The position numbers were made by a program, and so were the translations under genes. From Bacteroidota bacterium (lineage in GTDB: Bacteria; Bacteroidota; Bacteroidia; Bacteroidales; Prolixibacteraceae), in NCBI GenBank assembly GCA_023251455.1, contig JAHEYT010000034.1:48416-112415 (forward strand): a DNA stretch of 64,000 bases, read 5' to 3'. Shown here one piece after another: positions 45,312 to 55,049 of the stretch. The notes under the pieces are model-generated. The model was not told the origin of the DNA. It made no database searches and was given only the letters and a program-made list of their open reading frames with translations. Positions within the stretch are counted from its first letter, which is position 1. Every line of letters starts with the position of its first letter.

Positions 45312-46349
45312 ATGATCGAACAAAATAACGAGATTCAGGAATTTACAATCGACCAATTGCCCGAGGAACAAGACATTCAGGATATTGTGTTTAACCTGAT
45401 GGTTGATCCCAATCTGGCACCGATTAACTATTTCAATGATTTTACCGAAGAAGTAATTGATCTTTCTTCCATGTCAAACGATGAAAATGACGAAACTGGT
45501 ATGTTTTGTTCTGAAAATGGGCAAACGATGGCTATTTCAACTCATGCTTTGCACCATCATCTCGATGCAGATCCACAACAGGCGACTGAAATCCTTGTAT
45601 CGCGTGCAGTTCGTAAAATGATTTGTTTTGGAGCTATTCCTGAAGCTATAAGTTCGTTTTTGTATCACATCAATATTGGCGATCCAAATGGACAGTTTAT
45701 TGCAGCCGGGGCCAAGAAAGGTCTTGAAAATGCCTGCAAGAAATTTAATATTAAGCTTACCGACCGGAAAATCAGATTTGATTATTTTTCTGCTCATGGT
45801 CCGGTATATCCTACAATAATCATTAGCATCATGGCTTCAATTCCTGATAAGGATAAGCTCGTCACTCATAGTTTCAAGAAAAAAGGTAATAATCTTTTCA
45901 TGATCGGAAACTCGTATGATGATGTAAATTCATCAGAATACCTTGAGTTTTACCATGAAATTTCGGATTCGTCACTTCCGGCTTTTGATTTGGACACTGA
46001 AGTGAAATTACACGATATAATGAAAATGCTCATTGAAGCAGGTTATTTAACTTCTGCAAATCCTGTAAGCAAAGGTGGTTTGTTTTTTACGCTTTTACGT
46101 GCCGGAATGCCCTTGGAACTTGGATTCGATATCACAACCGATGCTGAAGTCCGGAGAGATGCCTTCCTTTTTGGAGAAGCGATGGGCCGTATCGTTGTTG
46201 GAGTTGACCCTAAAAAGGTTGATGAATTCGTTGATTTTATGTGTAGCCTGAAAGTTCCATTTTTTGCTTTAGGTCATGTTACCAAAGGCGAAATCAGGAT
46301 TGATGATGAATCGTACGGATTTATTGATAAAATGACTCCGGCCAATTAA
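45312..46349 (+). CDS. AIR-synthase-related (PurM/PurL-like) protein
   Basis: The 345-residue protein resembles a single AIRS/AIRS_C unit of PurL: GMFCSENGQTMAISTHALHHHLDADPQQATE (in pieces) is the ATP/Mg region, and GYLTSANPVSKGGLFFTLLRAG the C-terminal binding block. A true small PurL has about 740 residues and two such units, and PurM has about 340 with a different N terminus. So this is a stand-alone paralogue; it may act with other subunits or have another substrate. I choose ATG 45312 over the earlier frame at 45279. ubiE follows after 9 bases. Confidence 0.75.
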   Translation: MIEQNNEIQEFTIDQLPEEQDIQDIVFNLMVDPNLAPINYFNDFTEEVIDLSSMSNDENDETGMFCSENGQTMAISTHALHHHLDADPQQATEILVSRAVRKMICFGAIPEAISSFLYHINIGDPNGQFIAAGAKKGLENACKKFNIKLTDRKIRFDYFSAHGPVYPTIIISIMASIPDKDKLVTHSFKKKGNNLFMIGNSYDDVNSSEYLEFYHEISDSSLPAFDLDTEVKLHDIMKMLIEAGYLTSANPVSKGGLFFTLLRAGMPLELGFDITTDAEVRRDAFLFGEAMGRIVVGVDPKKVDEFVDFMCSLKVPFFALGHVTKGEIRIDDESYGFIDKMTPAN

Positions 46350-46358
46350 AGTTCCTTC

Positions 46359-47081
46359 ATGCAAGTAACCCCATACAAAGACTCCGACCACCAAAAGAAA
46401 CAGCAGGTGGAGCAAATGTTCGATAATATTGCTCCGAAGTACGATTTTTTAAATCATTTTCTTTCCCTTGGCATTGATAAGCTTTGGCGAAAAAAGGCGA
46501 TTCGTATTCTTTCAGCCTATAAATCTGATTCTTTGCTCGACGTGGCTACCGGTACCGGCGATTTTGCCATTGCTGCGGCAAAGCTAAAACCATCGAAAAT
46601 AATTGGATTCGATCTTTCGGAACAGATGCTCAATGTTGGACGTGTGAAGGTGAAACGTCTGGGTCTTGATCAGGTCATTGAATTTCAGAAAGGAGATTCG
46701 GAAGCGATGCCTTTCCCGGATGAGCAATTTGACGCGATAACCGTTGCGTTCGGCGTTCGGAACTTTGAAAATCTTGAAAATGGACTGAAGGAATTTGTTC
46801 GGGTTTTAAAGGCCGATGGAGTGGTAATTATCCTCGAATTTTCGAAGCCAAAGTATTTCCCGATGAAACAATTGTATTCTTTTTATTTCTTCGGAATATT
46901 GCCATTGATAGGAAGGATGGTTTCGAAAGATAGTTCGGCGTATTCATATTTGCCTGAATCAGTAATGGCTTTTCCTGACGACCAGAAGTTCCTGTCTATT
47001 TTGCAGAAGGTTGGTTTTTCAAGAACGAGTCAGAAACGGCTTAGTTTCGGGATTGCCACTATATACATAGCTCAAAAGTAA
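46359..47081 (+). CDS. ubiE: Demethylmenaquinone methyltransferase
   Basis: The 240-residue SAM-dependent methyltransferase has the UbiE/MenG marks: [20 protein letters not shown] at residues about 22-41, SAM loop [11 protein letters not shown] near 60, and [17 protein letters not shown]. It methylates demethylmenaquinone in the last step of menaquinone synthesis; Bacteroidota use menaquinone and not ubiquinone. It is followed by porT, an order I know from many Bacteroidota. Confidence 0.95.
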   Translation: MQVTPYKDSDHQKKQQVEQMFDNIAPKYDFLNHFLSLGIDKLWRKKAIRILSAYKSDSLLDVATGTGDFAIAAAKLKPSKIIGFDLSEQMLNVGRVKVKRLGLDQVIEFQKGDSEAMPFPDEQFDAITVAFGVRNFENLENGLKEFVRVLKADGVVIILEFSKPKYFPMKQLYSFYFFGILPLIGRMVSKDSSAYSYLPESVMAFPDDQKFLSILQKVGFSRTSQKRLSFGIATIYIAQK

Positions 47082-47121
47082 AACACCGAACAATAATTTA
47101 GTAATTTTGTGGTTTCTTTGA

Positions 47122-47898
47122 ATGATAGATAACCGTTTTATTGTGAAGAGATTTTTTTACATCCTGATTTTTATATTGGTGGGATTTACATCGACAGCTC
47201 AGAGGCTCTTACTAAAGAACCTGACTACCTTTGATGATAAACGAATTCATTTCGGGTTTACGCTTGGAGTTAATTCTACTGATTTCGGGTTTACGCATTA
47301 TAATGTCATTGGGGATAATCCAGAATTTGTTGCCGAAAATGTTAATGGCGTTCAAATATCCGGAACCGAAAAAATCAGGGCCGATATTTCAACTCTTACA
47401 CCGGGATTCACAGTTGGAATAGTAACCAACCTTCGATTGTCGGAAAGTTTTGATCTTCGTTTTTTACCTGGGATGTCGTTTGGCGAACGGAAACTAACTT
47501 ATAATATTCCGATTCAGGATATTAATGATCTTGGCAACAAAACTTTTTATTCAATTAAATCAACTTTTCTTGATTTCCCGTTGTTGTTGAAATACAAATC
47601 AAGAAAGATGAATAACCAAAGACCTTATTTAATAGCTGGTGGAGCTTATCGTATCGATATTTCCAAAAGTGGGCAGGAAGACCTGGTAAGGTTGAAACCA
47701 TTTAGTGCATATTTGGAAGCTGGTGTCGGCTGGGATTCATATCTTCAGTTTTTCAGGCTTTCAACTGAACTTAAGTTCAGCTTTGGATTAAATAATGTTC
47801 TTGATGCCGGTCCGAAGAGTACGCAGGCACAAGTATATTCAAATGCGTTTTCAAAGTTGTCATCCAATATCTTCACACTAAGTTTTCATTTCGAATAA
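47122..47898 (+). CDS. porT: T9SS component PorT (outer membrane barrel)
   Basis: The 258-residue protein has a signal peptide (FTSTAQRL) and an eight-strand-type barrel pattern with HFGFTLGVNSTDF near the start and LRFLPGMSFGERKL. PorT is part of the type IX secretion system, and its position just after ubiE is typical. It would help export and surface attachment of cargo such as the SprB-like adhesin at 34-40 kb. A -7 box TAATTTTG at 47102-47109 gives it an additional promoter. Its exact role in T9SS is poorly known. Confidence 0.88.
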   Translation: MIDNRFIVKRFFYILIFILVGFTSTAQRLLLKNLTTFDDKRIHFGFTLGVNSTDFGFTHYNVIGDNPEFVAENVNGVQISGTEKIRADISTLTPGFTVGIVTNLRLSESFDLRFLPGMSFGERKLTYNIPIQDINDLGNKTFYSIKSTFLDFPLLLKYKSRKMNNQRPYLIAGGAYRIDISKSGQEDLVRLKPFSAYLEAGVGWDSYLQFFRLSTELKFSFGLNNVLDAGPKSTQAQVYSNAFSKLSSNIFTLSFHFE

Positions 47899-47901
47899 AT
47901 T

Positions 47902-49467
47902 TTGAAACAGGAAATCAATATCTCAGTTTCGCCGAAACAGGCTTCTTCCGAAGAGTTTTACAAACCCATTTTAGCCGAAAAACTTCATGTTGACGAAGAT
48001 CGGATTCATTTGATCAACGTCAAACGGCGGTCGATTGATGCTCGTCAACGTGTAATTCGCATAAATTTGAGTGCAGATGTGTATTTGGATGAACTTCCGG
48101 TAGAAGAAAAAATCGAATTCAAATACGACCTGGTTGATCAGAAGCCATCAGTGATCATTGTTGGCGCTGGCCCTGCCGGACTTTTTGCCGCTTTGCGCCT
48201 GATTGAACTAGGTTTTAAACCACTTATTTTTGAACGTGGCAAAAACGTCAGCGATCGTAAACGCGACATCGCCAAAATTCATCGCGAACATTTGGTCGAT
48301 CCCGATTCTAATTACGGATTTGGCGAGGGTGGGGCAGGTACATTTTCTGACGGGAAACTCTATAGCCGTTCCAAAAAACGAGGTAATATTCGCCGTGTTC
48401 TTGAGATTTTTTATGCCAATGGCGCTCTTCCACAGATTCTGATTGATGCGCATCCGCACATAGGTACCAACATGCTTCCCGGAATAATCACCAGCATTCG
48501 GGAAAAAATTATTGAGGCCGGAGGTGAGATTCATTTCAACAGCCGTGTGGCCGATTTGATTGTTGAAAATGACAGATGTTCTGGGATCATGCTTGCTGAT
48601 GCGACAATTGTTGAAGCTGAAGCGGTTATTCTCGCTACAGGCCATTCTGCCCGTGAAATTTACGAATTGCTTTACGAAAAAGGCATTTCAATTGAAGCCA
48701 AGTCGTTTGCTGTTGGAGTTCGTGCCGAACATCCGCAAACATTAATTGATTCCATTCAATACAATCAGCCTGTTCGCGGACCATATTTGCCACCAGCCAC
48801 TTATTCATTTGTTGAGCAGGTTGATGGGCGAGGGGTTTATTCGTTTTGTATGTGTCCCGGAGGAATAATGGTTCCCGCCGCAACAGCGCCCGGCGAAATG
48901 GTTATTAATGGCATGTCGCCAACGCAACGTAATACACGGTTTGCCAATTCAGGAATGGTTGTTGAAATCAGGCCCGAAGATTTGAACGAATTCAGGCATT
49001 TGGGCGTATTTGCCGGCCTGGAGTTTCAGCGTAATATCGAGCGTTTATGCTTTTCGTTGAATGGAAAAACACAGTTTGCACCGGCTCAGCGAATGGCCGA
49101 TTTTGTTGCCGACCGTTTTTCTCAGGATTTGCCTGAAACATCGTATCATCCTGGTTTGGTTTCAGTTCCATTACACGATAAATTACCTAAAAGAATTCGC
49201 ACACGGCTTCAGGAAGCATTTAAACTGATTGACAAAAAAGCTCATGGATATTTGACCAACGAAGCGATTATTGTAGGAGTTGAATCGCGTACTTCTTCAC
49301 CAATCCGGATTCCACGGAAAGAAGACACTTTTGAACATGTTAAAATAGCTGGACTTTATCCGTGTGGCGAAGGTGCAGGTTATGCCGGTGGTATTGTTTC
49401 GTCGGCAATGGATGGCGAACGTTGTGCCGAAGCTTTTGCCGAGAATTATAAATCTGGATTGATGTAA
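47902..49467 (+). CDS. FAD-dependent dehydrogenase (COG2509-like)
   Basis: The 521-residue flavoprotein has an N-terminal domain of about 80 residues with a ferredoxin-like or RNA-binding-like fold, then the FAD loop IIVGAGPAGLFAALRL near 85-100, FGEGGAGTFSDGKL near 137-150, and a C-terminal AIIVGVESRTSSPIRI. The family is widespread and uncharacterised; related proteins oxidise reduced thiol or amine compounds. The start is TTG at 47902, three bases after porT stops, and no ATG fits the conserved N-terminal domain. It is cotranscribed with porT. Confidence 0.85.
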   Translation: MKQEINISVSPKQASSEEFYKPILAEKLHVDEDRIHLINVKRRSIDARQRVIRINLSADVYLDELPVEEKIEFKYDLVDQKPSVIIVGAGPAGLFAALRLIELGFKPLIFERGKNVSDRKRDIAKIHREHLVDPDSNYGFGEGGAGTFSDGKLYSRSKKRGNIRRVLEIFYANGALPQILIDAHPHIGTNMLPGIITSIREKIIEAGGEIHFNSRVADLIVENDRCSGIMLADATIVEAEAVILATGHSAREIYELLYEKGISIEAKSFAVGVRAEHPQTLIDSIQYNQPVRGPYLPPATYSFVEQVDGRGVYSFCMCPGGIMVPAATAPGEMVINGMSPTQRNTRFANSGMVVEIRPEDLNEFRHLGVFAGLEFQRNIERLCFSLNGKTQFAPAQRMADFVADRFSQDLPETSYHPGLVSVPLHDKLPKRIRTRLQEAFKLIDKKAHGYLTNEAIIVGVESRTSSPIRIPRKEDTFEHVKIAGLYPCGEGAGYAGGIVSSAMDGERCAEAFAENYKSGLM

Positions 49468-49549
49468 TCGATTACACGCGTTGTGATTTTCCGTATCCCC
49501 TATCCCGTAAAAGTTTTTCTGAAAACTGCGACTGTCCACTGCCAACTTT

Positions 49550-50311
49550 TTACCTTCTTCTGAATTCAGAACAACAAATCGAAGCAGCAATGGCTACATT
49601 TAGTGACTCTGCCTTATTTGGATTGGTCGAGAATGTCGGTATTGCAATTCTTCGGTTGACTAACCTGCCTATCGAATCAGAAATTCCGTTGCCTTCATTT
49701 CCTAAAACAACGATTCCATTCTTGGTAAGCGATTCGGTGTAAATGTTATTTCCATTCATAAATGTTCCGTAAACCGGAATCTGGCTTTTTGAAGTCTCTG
49801 ACAGAAAGTTTTCAAGATTTGTGTATGTTGTTTTTATCCTGAAAATGGCGCCCATGCTCGCTTGCACAACTTTTGGGTTGAACACATCAACCGTATTTTC
49901 TGAACAAATTACCGTATCGATCCCAAACCAATCTGCAATTCGGAGAATGGTGCCCAAATTCCCCGGATCCTGAATGAAATCGAGTGCCAGGCAAAGTTCT
50001 GTGTTTAAATTAAGTTTAGGTTGCACAATTGTGGGTTGTCTTACGATAGCCATAGCCTCCTGCGGGTTTTGAAGTAAGCTGGCTTTTTGAATAGAATCTC
50101 TGTCGGCTTCAACAATCTCTTTTGCTTTCCATCGCATTTCTGGGTGCTGATCAGCAAACTGAGCAGTGCATACCAGCGTCTCTATTTGGTAATCAGAACG
50201 AAGTGCTTCTTCTACCATTTTGTTCCCTTCAACTAAAAAAAAACCAGATTCATCTCTGTCTTTCTTCCTGTTTAACGATTGGATCAGTTTAATTTTGTTT
50301 TTGCTCAACAT
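49550..50311 (-). CDS. SpoU/TrmH family RNA methyltransferase
   Basis: The 253-residue enzyme has an N-terminal substrate-binding domain (FFLVEGNKMVEEAL) and a SPOUT knot with LDFIQDPGNLGTILRIADW, VLGNEGNGIS and IPTFSTNPNKAESLNVAIA. It transfers a methyl group to a ribose 2'-OH of rRNA or tRNA (RlmB- or TrmH-like). It ends close to the convergent flavoprotein gene. Which RNA it modifies cannot be told from the sequence. Confidence 0.9.
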   Translation of the reverse strand: MLSKNKIKLIQSLNRKKDRDESGFFLVEGNKMVEEALRSDYQIETLVCTAQFADQHPEMRWKAKEIVEADRDSIQKASLLQNPQEAMAIVRQPTIVQPKLNLNTELCLALDFIQDPGNLGTILRIADWFGIDTVICSENTVDVFNPKVVQASMGAIFRIKTTYTNLENFLSETSKSQIPVYGTFMNGNNIYTESLTKNGIVVLGNEGNGISDSIGRLVNRRIAIPTFSTNPNKAESLNVAIAASICCSEFRRR

Positions 50312-50359
50312 ATTTTTCGGTTCTTCGTTCTAAAATGTAAAAATAAAAGGTCTGATAGA

Positions 50360-50388
50360 CTTGCGAACCAAAAGGTCTGTTTATTTTT
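50360..50388 (+). promoter_or_regulatory. Promoter of tamL
   Basis: TTG at 50360-50362 and TATTTTTG at 50381-50388 with 18 bases between match the Bacteroidota promoter. The ATG follows 17 bases after the -7 box. Confidence 0.6.
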
Positions 50389-50404
50389 GTAAAAACATAA
50401 AATC

Positions 50405-52738
50405 ATGCCGTTTTTTCTTCAGCACAAGTTTTATTCGCTCCGGAAACTTAGTTTCATGGCTGGCATCATCCTGCTTGCGTCATGCAACTCAACCCGGTTT
50501 GTGCCTGAAGGTAAATATTTGCTCAATAAAATCTCGGTCAAAGCTGATGATAAGAATTTGAAGCACGAAGAACTTAAAATTCATATCCGGCAAAAAGAGA
50601 ACCTCCGAATTTTGGGAGTGCTGAAATTCCATTTGGGAGTTTATAATTTGTCTTCAGGGAAAAAGGATAATGACTGGCTTAAACGTGTGGGTGAAGCGCC
50701 CGTATTGTACGATGAATTTCAGGCACAAAAAAGTAAGGAACAGTTGCAGATTTTCCTGAAGAACAAGGGTTATTATAATGCGGTGGTTAAGGATTCTATG
50801 GTGATCAATCAGGCAAAGAAAAAGCTTAACCTGACCTTCGATATAAAAGCCGGAGAACCATACCGGATTCGCAATTACATGTATTCTGTCAAAGACAAGT
50901 CGTTGCAGAGTGTCTTGCTTAAAGATTCAGTCAGCCAACTTCTCAAACCTAATGATATATTTGATCTGGATGTTTTGAATGCTGAAAGGCAGCGGATATC
51001 AACATATCTGAAAGATCGAGGATACTTTAAGTTTTCAGAAGAGTTTGTTAGTTTTCAGGCCGACACTAATTTCTATAGCCATCAGGTTGATTTGACGATA
51101 AATGTTGATGATGCACTTTTGAATAATGATGAAAATGAGGTTATTCCACATCACAAATATAAAATCAGGAACTACCTCATCAACCCCGGATTTAAGACTG
51201 TTGATCTGACTGGTGTTCAACAGGAACAAAAGTTGGATACCCTGATAGATAAGGATTACAGTTTTGTTTACTCCGGACAGATGAAATACCGCCCTATCTT
51301 ATTCTATAATTTGAACCGGATGAAGGATAGCACCTGGTACAGTTTGCAGAATGCCGAAAAAACGTATCGGGCGCTGAACCGCTTAAAACAATTCAAACTG
51401 ATCAATATTAGTTTTACCGAAGTTGATGCGCAGTCAAACGATTCAATACCTCTGTTGGAATGCAAGATGCAGCTTTCACCACTTCCGAGGCAAAACTTTT
51501 CGGTTGATGTTGAAGGAACAAATTCATCGGGGAACCTTGGTGTGGCTGGTAACCTGAATTATCAGCACCGCAACGTTTTTGGTGGGGCCGAGGTATTTGA
51601 TTTGCAGCTGAGAGTAGCCCGTGAACGGCAACAAATAAACGACAGTATTTTTAACACTCAAGAGTATGGTTTTGAATCAAGTTTGACAATTCCAAAGTTT
51701 TTGAGCTTCATAAAAGCCAAACAACTATTTACATTTCAAATTCCAGAAACGAAATTTACTGTTGGATATAACTATCAAAATCGTCCGGATTATACCCGGA
51801 CAATTACCACCCTGAAGTTTGGCTATAACTGGAAAACCAGCAATTATAGGTTCCATACGTTGAATTTGATCGATTTGAATTACGTAAACCTTTACAAGTT
51901 CAATGAGGCTTTCATTAATTCGATTAGGGATTTGTACATCAAAAGCAGTTTTACCGATCACCTTATTTCTGCGACGAATTACAGCTGGATGTATAATACC
52001 CAAAATGTCAACAAGAGAGATGATTATGAATATTTCAGGATCAATGTTGAATCGGCTGGAAGTCTGTTGTCGCTTTATTCACGCCTGATAAATAAAGATA
52101 AAGCGGTAGAGACTGATACAATTACCAACATCCGGAGTTCGTATTATGAAATTTTAAATACTCGTTTTGCGCAGTATGTGAAAGGCGATTTTGAGTATCG
52201 CTACGGACACATGATCGATAAATCGAGTTCGGTAGTTGGGCGTGCTTTCTTCGGAATTGGGGTTCCGTTTGGCAACTTCAATGTTTTGCCTTTCGAAAAG
52301 AAATATTTTACCGGTGGGGCCAATGGTATTCGTGCATGGCAGGTTCGTTCGCTTGGGCCTGGTTCTTACAAAGCTCCTGCGGATATTTATCCAAACCAGT
52401 CGTCAGATATTAAGCTTGAAGCGAATCTGGAATATCGCTTTAAAATGTTCTGGAGGATGGAAGGGGCGTTTTTTCTGGATGCAGGTAATATATGGGCGAT
52501 CAATTACAAAGATAATCGGGAGGGATCGGTATTCAAAGTTAACGAGTTCTACAAGCAAATTGCAGTTGGTTCAGGTTTTGGGGTGAGGTTCGATTTTACC
52601 TATTTCCTGTTTCGTCTCGATTTAGGGATGAAAATGCGCGACCCATCCCTAGCTGAAGGCAAACGTTTTATTCCAGGGAATTATCAAGTTTCAAGCGATC
52701 AGTTTAATCTTTCATTCGCTATTGGTTATCCGTTCTAG
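50405..52738 (+). CDS. tamL: TamL: BamA/TamA-family outer membrane lipoprotein
   Basis: The 777-residue protein has a lipobox LLASC at residues about 23-27, POTRA-like domains (about 35-320: NKGYYNAVVKD, LKDRGYFKFSEEF) and a C-terminal 16-strand barrel with the TGGANGIRAWQVRSLGPGSY loop and final FNLSFAIGYPF. Lipidated BamA-like proteins of this kind are TamL in Bacteroidota and work with TamB in lipid or protein transport between membranes. It has its own promoter. No tamB is adjacent in this window. Confidence 0.9.
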   Translation: MPFFLQHKFYSLRKLSFMAGIILLASCNSTRFVPEGKYLLNKISVKADDKNLKHEELKIHIRQKENLRILGVLKFHLGVYNLSSGKKDNDWLKRVGEAPVLYDEFQAQKSKEQLQIFLKNKGYYNAVVKDSMVINQAKKKLNLTFDIKAGEPYRIRNYMYSVKDKSLQSVLLKDSVSQLLKPNDIFDLDVLNAERQRISTYLKDRGYFKFSEEFVSFQADTNFYSHQVDLTINVDDALLNNDENEVIPHHKYKIRNYLINPGFKTVDLTGVQQEQKLDTLIDKDYSFVYSGQMKYRPILFYNLNRMKDSTWYSLQNAEKTYRALNRLKQFKLINISFTEVDAQSNDSIPLLECKMQLSPLPRQNFSVDVEGTNSSGNLGVAGNLNYQHRNVFGGAEVFDLQLRVARERQQINDSIFNTQEYGFESSLTIPKFLSFIKAKQLFTFQIPETKFTVGYNYQNRPDYTRTITTLKFGYNWKTSNYRFHTLNLIDLNYVNLYKFNEAFINSIRDLYIKSSFTDHLISATNYSWMYNTQNVNKRDDYEYFRINVESAGSLLSLYSRLINKDKAVETDTITNIRSSYYEILNTRFAQYVKGDFEYRYGHMIDKSSSVVGRAFFGIGVPFGNFNVLPFEKKYFTGGANGIRAWQVRSLGPGSYKAPADIYPNQSSDIKLEANLEYRFKMFWRMEGAFFLDAGNIWAINYKDNREGSVFKVNEFYKQIAVGSGFGVRFDFTYFLFRLDLGMKMRDPSLAEGKRFIPGNYQVSSDQFNLSFAIGYPF

Positions 52739-52744
52739 TGATAT

Positions 52745-52930
52745 TTGTTAGATGACAGTCAAGCATTGCATGATGGCAGCTTCGCAATGGCCGAGGACAG
52801 TCAAGCATTGAAGTATGACGAGCAAACATTGCATGATAACAGCTTCGCAATGACCGAGGACAAGCAAACATTGCACGATGACGAGCAAACAATGACGGAT
52901 GATAGCTTCGCAATGGCCGATGACAGGTAA
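52745..52930. repeat. Repetitive tract between tamL and the propeller lipoprotein
   Basis: A motif (AGCTTCGCAATGGCCGA, variants) occurs three times with GATGACAG, TCAAGCATTG and GAGCAAACATTG elements between. A plus frame is open (SFAMAED-like repeats) but begins only with TTG, and the minus strand is open too, so coding is unlikely. It resembles the CATTGCGAAG-type dispersed repeats of other bacteria. Confidence 0.65.
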
Positions 52931-52950
52931 ATAAAATAAACTTCAGATCG

Positions 52951-53982
52951 ATGAAAAACCTTACCCTGATACTTCTTTTGACTACTCTGTTTGCATGTGG
53001 CGGACAAAGGAATAAGACTGTTGAACCAGAAAGAAAAATAAGTGCTTCGGACTCTAAAAATTCCAACAACACCAGCGCGGCAGACATCGGAATCGTTTAT
53101 TTTTCGAACGATAATGGTTCGACCTGGACGAATGGCAGTAAAGGACTTCCGGAGAAAATAACTATTGGATTAGGAGGAATAACCGTTTCACCTGCATTGA
53201 TCGGATTGGCGACAAAAGAAAATGGAGTTTATCTTTTTGATTTCAAAGACAGTCTTTGGACCAGCATTTCTGCATCTCCGCAAATGATTAAAAATAATAT
53301 AGGTGCGATGACCTTTTATAAAAATGACATCTGGGTTGGAACACAACATGGAGGGGTTTACCTTTCGAATGATAAAGGAAAATCATGGACAGTGAAAAAT
53401 TCAGGGCTAAAAGATTTAACAATTCGAAGATTTGCAGAGATTGATGACAAACTATTTGTGGCCACAAACAATGGATTATATTCTTACGATGATGCATCAG
53501 GTAAATGGGAATTGGAGTACGGACAAATTTCGCTTCAGGTAAATGGCATAACCGAATCGGAAGGAAGTATTTATGTCGCAACCAATCAGGGCGTATTCAA
53601 ATCAGAAATGAAGGCTAAGAATTGGGTGAAAGTATTTCCGGACCGTTCGGTGCATAATATTAGCTCGGTTGATTATACCATTTATGCCATGGTTTATAAC
53701 GAACTATTTTCTTCAACCGATAAGGGTGAAAGCTGGCACAATATCCAGAATGGCTTGCCGAAGGATTTATATACTTTTAATGTGATAGAAAGTGAAAATG
53801 CTGTTTTTGCCGGACAGTGGGATGGGATTTATGCGAGGACAAATTCAAACGAAAGTTGGAGGCTTTCGAGCAAAGGCTTACCCGCGAATTTTGCAGCAAC
53901 CAATCTGAAATCGCACAATGGACTTTTAATAATAACTACTTCGGCGCGAAAACTGAGATCAGGAATGACAATCGAAAAATAG
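52951..53982 (+). CDS. Beta-propeller lipoprotein (BNR/YCF48-like repeats)
   Basis: The 343-residue product has a lipobox LFAC at residues about 13-16 and a series of Asp-box repeats: SNDNGSTWTNGSKGLP, SNDKGKSWTVKNSGL and STDKGESWHNIQNGLP, with degenerate copies between. Each S-x-D-x-G-x-x-W marks one blade of a sialidase/Vps10/YCF48-type propeller; six or seven blades fit the length. Acidic residues of a sialidase active site are not evident, so it is probably a binding protein and not a glycosidase. It stands alone with a bidirectional terminator downstream. Confidence 0.82.
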   Translation: MKNLTLILLLTTLFACGGQRNKTVEPERKISASDSKNSNNTSAADIGIVYFSNDNGSTWTNGSKGLPEKITIGLGGITVSPALIGLATKENGVYLFDFKDSLWTSISASPQMIKNNIGAMTFYKNDIWVGTQHGGVYLSNDKGKSWTVKNSGLKDLTIRRFAEIDDKLFVATNNGLYSYDDASGKWELEYGQISLQVNGITESEGSIYVATNQGVFKSEMKAKNWVKVFPDRSVHNISSVDYTIYAMVYNELFSSTDKGESWHNIQNGLPKDLYTFNVIESENAVFAGQWDGIYARTNSNESWRLSSKGLPANFAATNLKSHNGLLIITTSARKLRSGMTIEK

Positions 53983-54004
53983 TCAGCTACGGACCATTGA
54001 AAAT

Positions 54005-54033
54005 AAAAAAGGCAGCCTTGCGACTGCCTTTTT
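54005..54033. terminator. Bidirectional terminator
   Basis: AAAAAAGGCAG and CTGCCTTTTT surround a short loop. It serves the propeller gene (plus) and the aldolase gene (minus). Confidence 0.8.
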
Positions 54034-54053
54034 GTATGATTAACCCAATTGAA

Positions 54054-55049
54054 TTAAGCTTTACCAGCTGAACCCAATACGTTTTCGTTTTTGTGTTTGT
54101 AAAGTTCTTTCAATGCGTCGCGAGCTGGTCCCAAATATTTCCGTGGATCGAATTCTCCTGGTTTTTCAACAAATACTTTGCGGATAGCAGCAGTCATAGC
54201 CAAACGTCCGTCAGAGTCGATGTTGATTTTGCAAACGGCCGATTTTGCAGCTTTGCGAAGTTGTTCTTCAGGAATACCAACTGAATCTTTCAATGCACCG
54301 CCAAAGTTGTTGATGGTGTCAACGTCTTCCTGTGGAACGGAAGAAGATCCGTGTAATACAATTGGAAATCCTGGAAGTTTTGCTTCAATTTCTTCCAGAA
54401 TGTCGAAACGGAGTGGTGGTGGAACCAAAACGCCATCGGCATTACGGGTACACTGGTCAGGAGTAAATTTGTTTGCTCCGTGTGAAGTTCCGATTGAGAT
54501 AGCCAATGAATCGCAACCAGTTTTTGTTACGAATTCGATAACTTCTTCAGGTTTGGTATAGTGCGATTTTTCAGCAACAACGTCATCTTCAACACCAGCT
54601 AAAACACCAAGTTCGCCTTCAACAGTCACGCCATTAGCGTGGGCATATTCAACAACTTTCTTAGTCAAAGCAATGTTGTCTTCAAATGAGTGGTGCGAAC
54701 CATCAATCATTACTGAAGAGAAACCGCTATCGATACAGTCTTTGCAAAGTTCGAAAGTGTCGCCATGGTCAAGGTGTAATGCGATTGGAACTTCACATCC
54801 CAGTTCTTTTGCAAATTCAACAGCGCCTTTAGCCATGTTGCGAAGCAAATTGGCATTGGCGTATTTACGTGCTCCTGAAGATACCTGAAGGATAACAGGC
54901 GATTTGGTTTCAACGCAAGCCTGAACAATGGCCTGAAGCTGTTCCAGATTGTTGAAGTTGTAGGCAGGAACTGCATATCCGCCTTCAACTGCTTTTGCAA
55001 ACATCTCTTTGGTGTTCACAAGTCCTAAGTCTTTATAGCTAGTACTCAT
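54054..55049 (-). CDS. fba: Class II fructose-bisphosphate aldolase (type B-like)
   Basis: The 331-residue enzyme splits fructose 1,6-bisphosphate in glycolysis. Zinc ligands are in HLDHGD near 93-98 and GTSHGA near 193-198; VLHGSSS follows near 243. The overall form, with YNFNNLEQLQAI near the start, is that of the class IIB/Fba-like (GatY/KbaY-related) group. It is transcribed away from a second class II aldolase of another subclass, 346 bases apart. Both together would cover glycolysis and gluconeogenesis or different conditions. Confidence 0.93.
   Translation of the reverse strand: MSTSYKDLGLVNTKEMFAKAVEGGYAVPAYNFNNLEQLQAIVQACVETKSPVILQVSSGARKYANANLLRNMAKGAVEFAKELGCEVPIALHLDHGDTFELCKDCIDSGFSSVMIDGSHHSFEDNIALTKKVVEYAHANGVTVEGELGVLAGVEDDVVAEKSHYTKPEEVIEFVTKTGCDSLAISIGTSHGANKFTPDQCTRNADGVLVPPPLRFDILEEIEAKLPGFPIVLHGSSSVPQEDVDTINNFGGALKDSVGIPEEQLRKAAKSAVCKINIDSDGRLAMTAAIRKVFVEKPGEFDPRKYLGPARDALKELYKHKNENVLGSAGKA

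Noticed and set aside
52719..53087. 122-codon minus-strand frame across the repeat tract
   Set aside because: It runs antisense through the start of the propeller lipoprotein gene and consists mainly of translated repeats.
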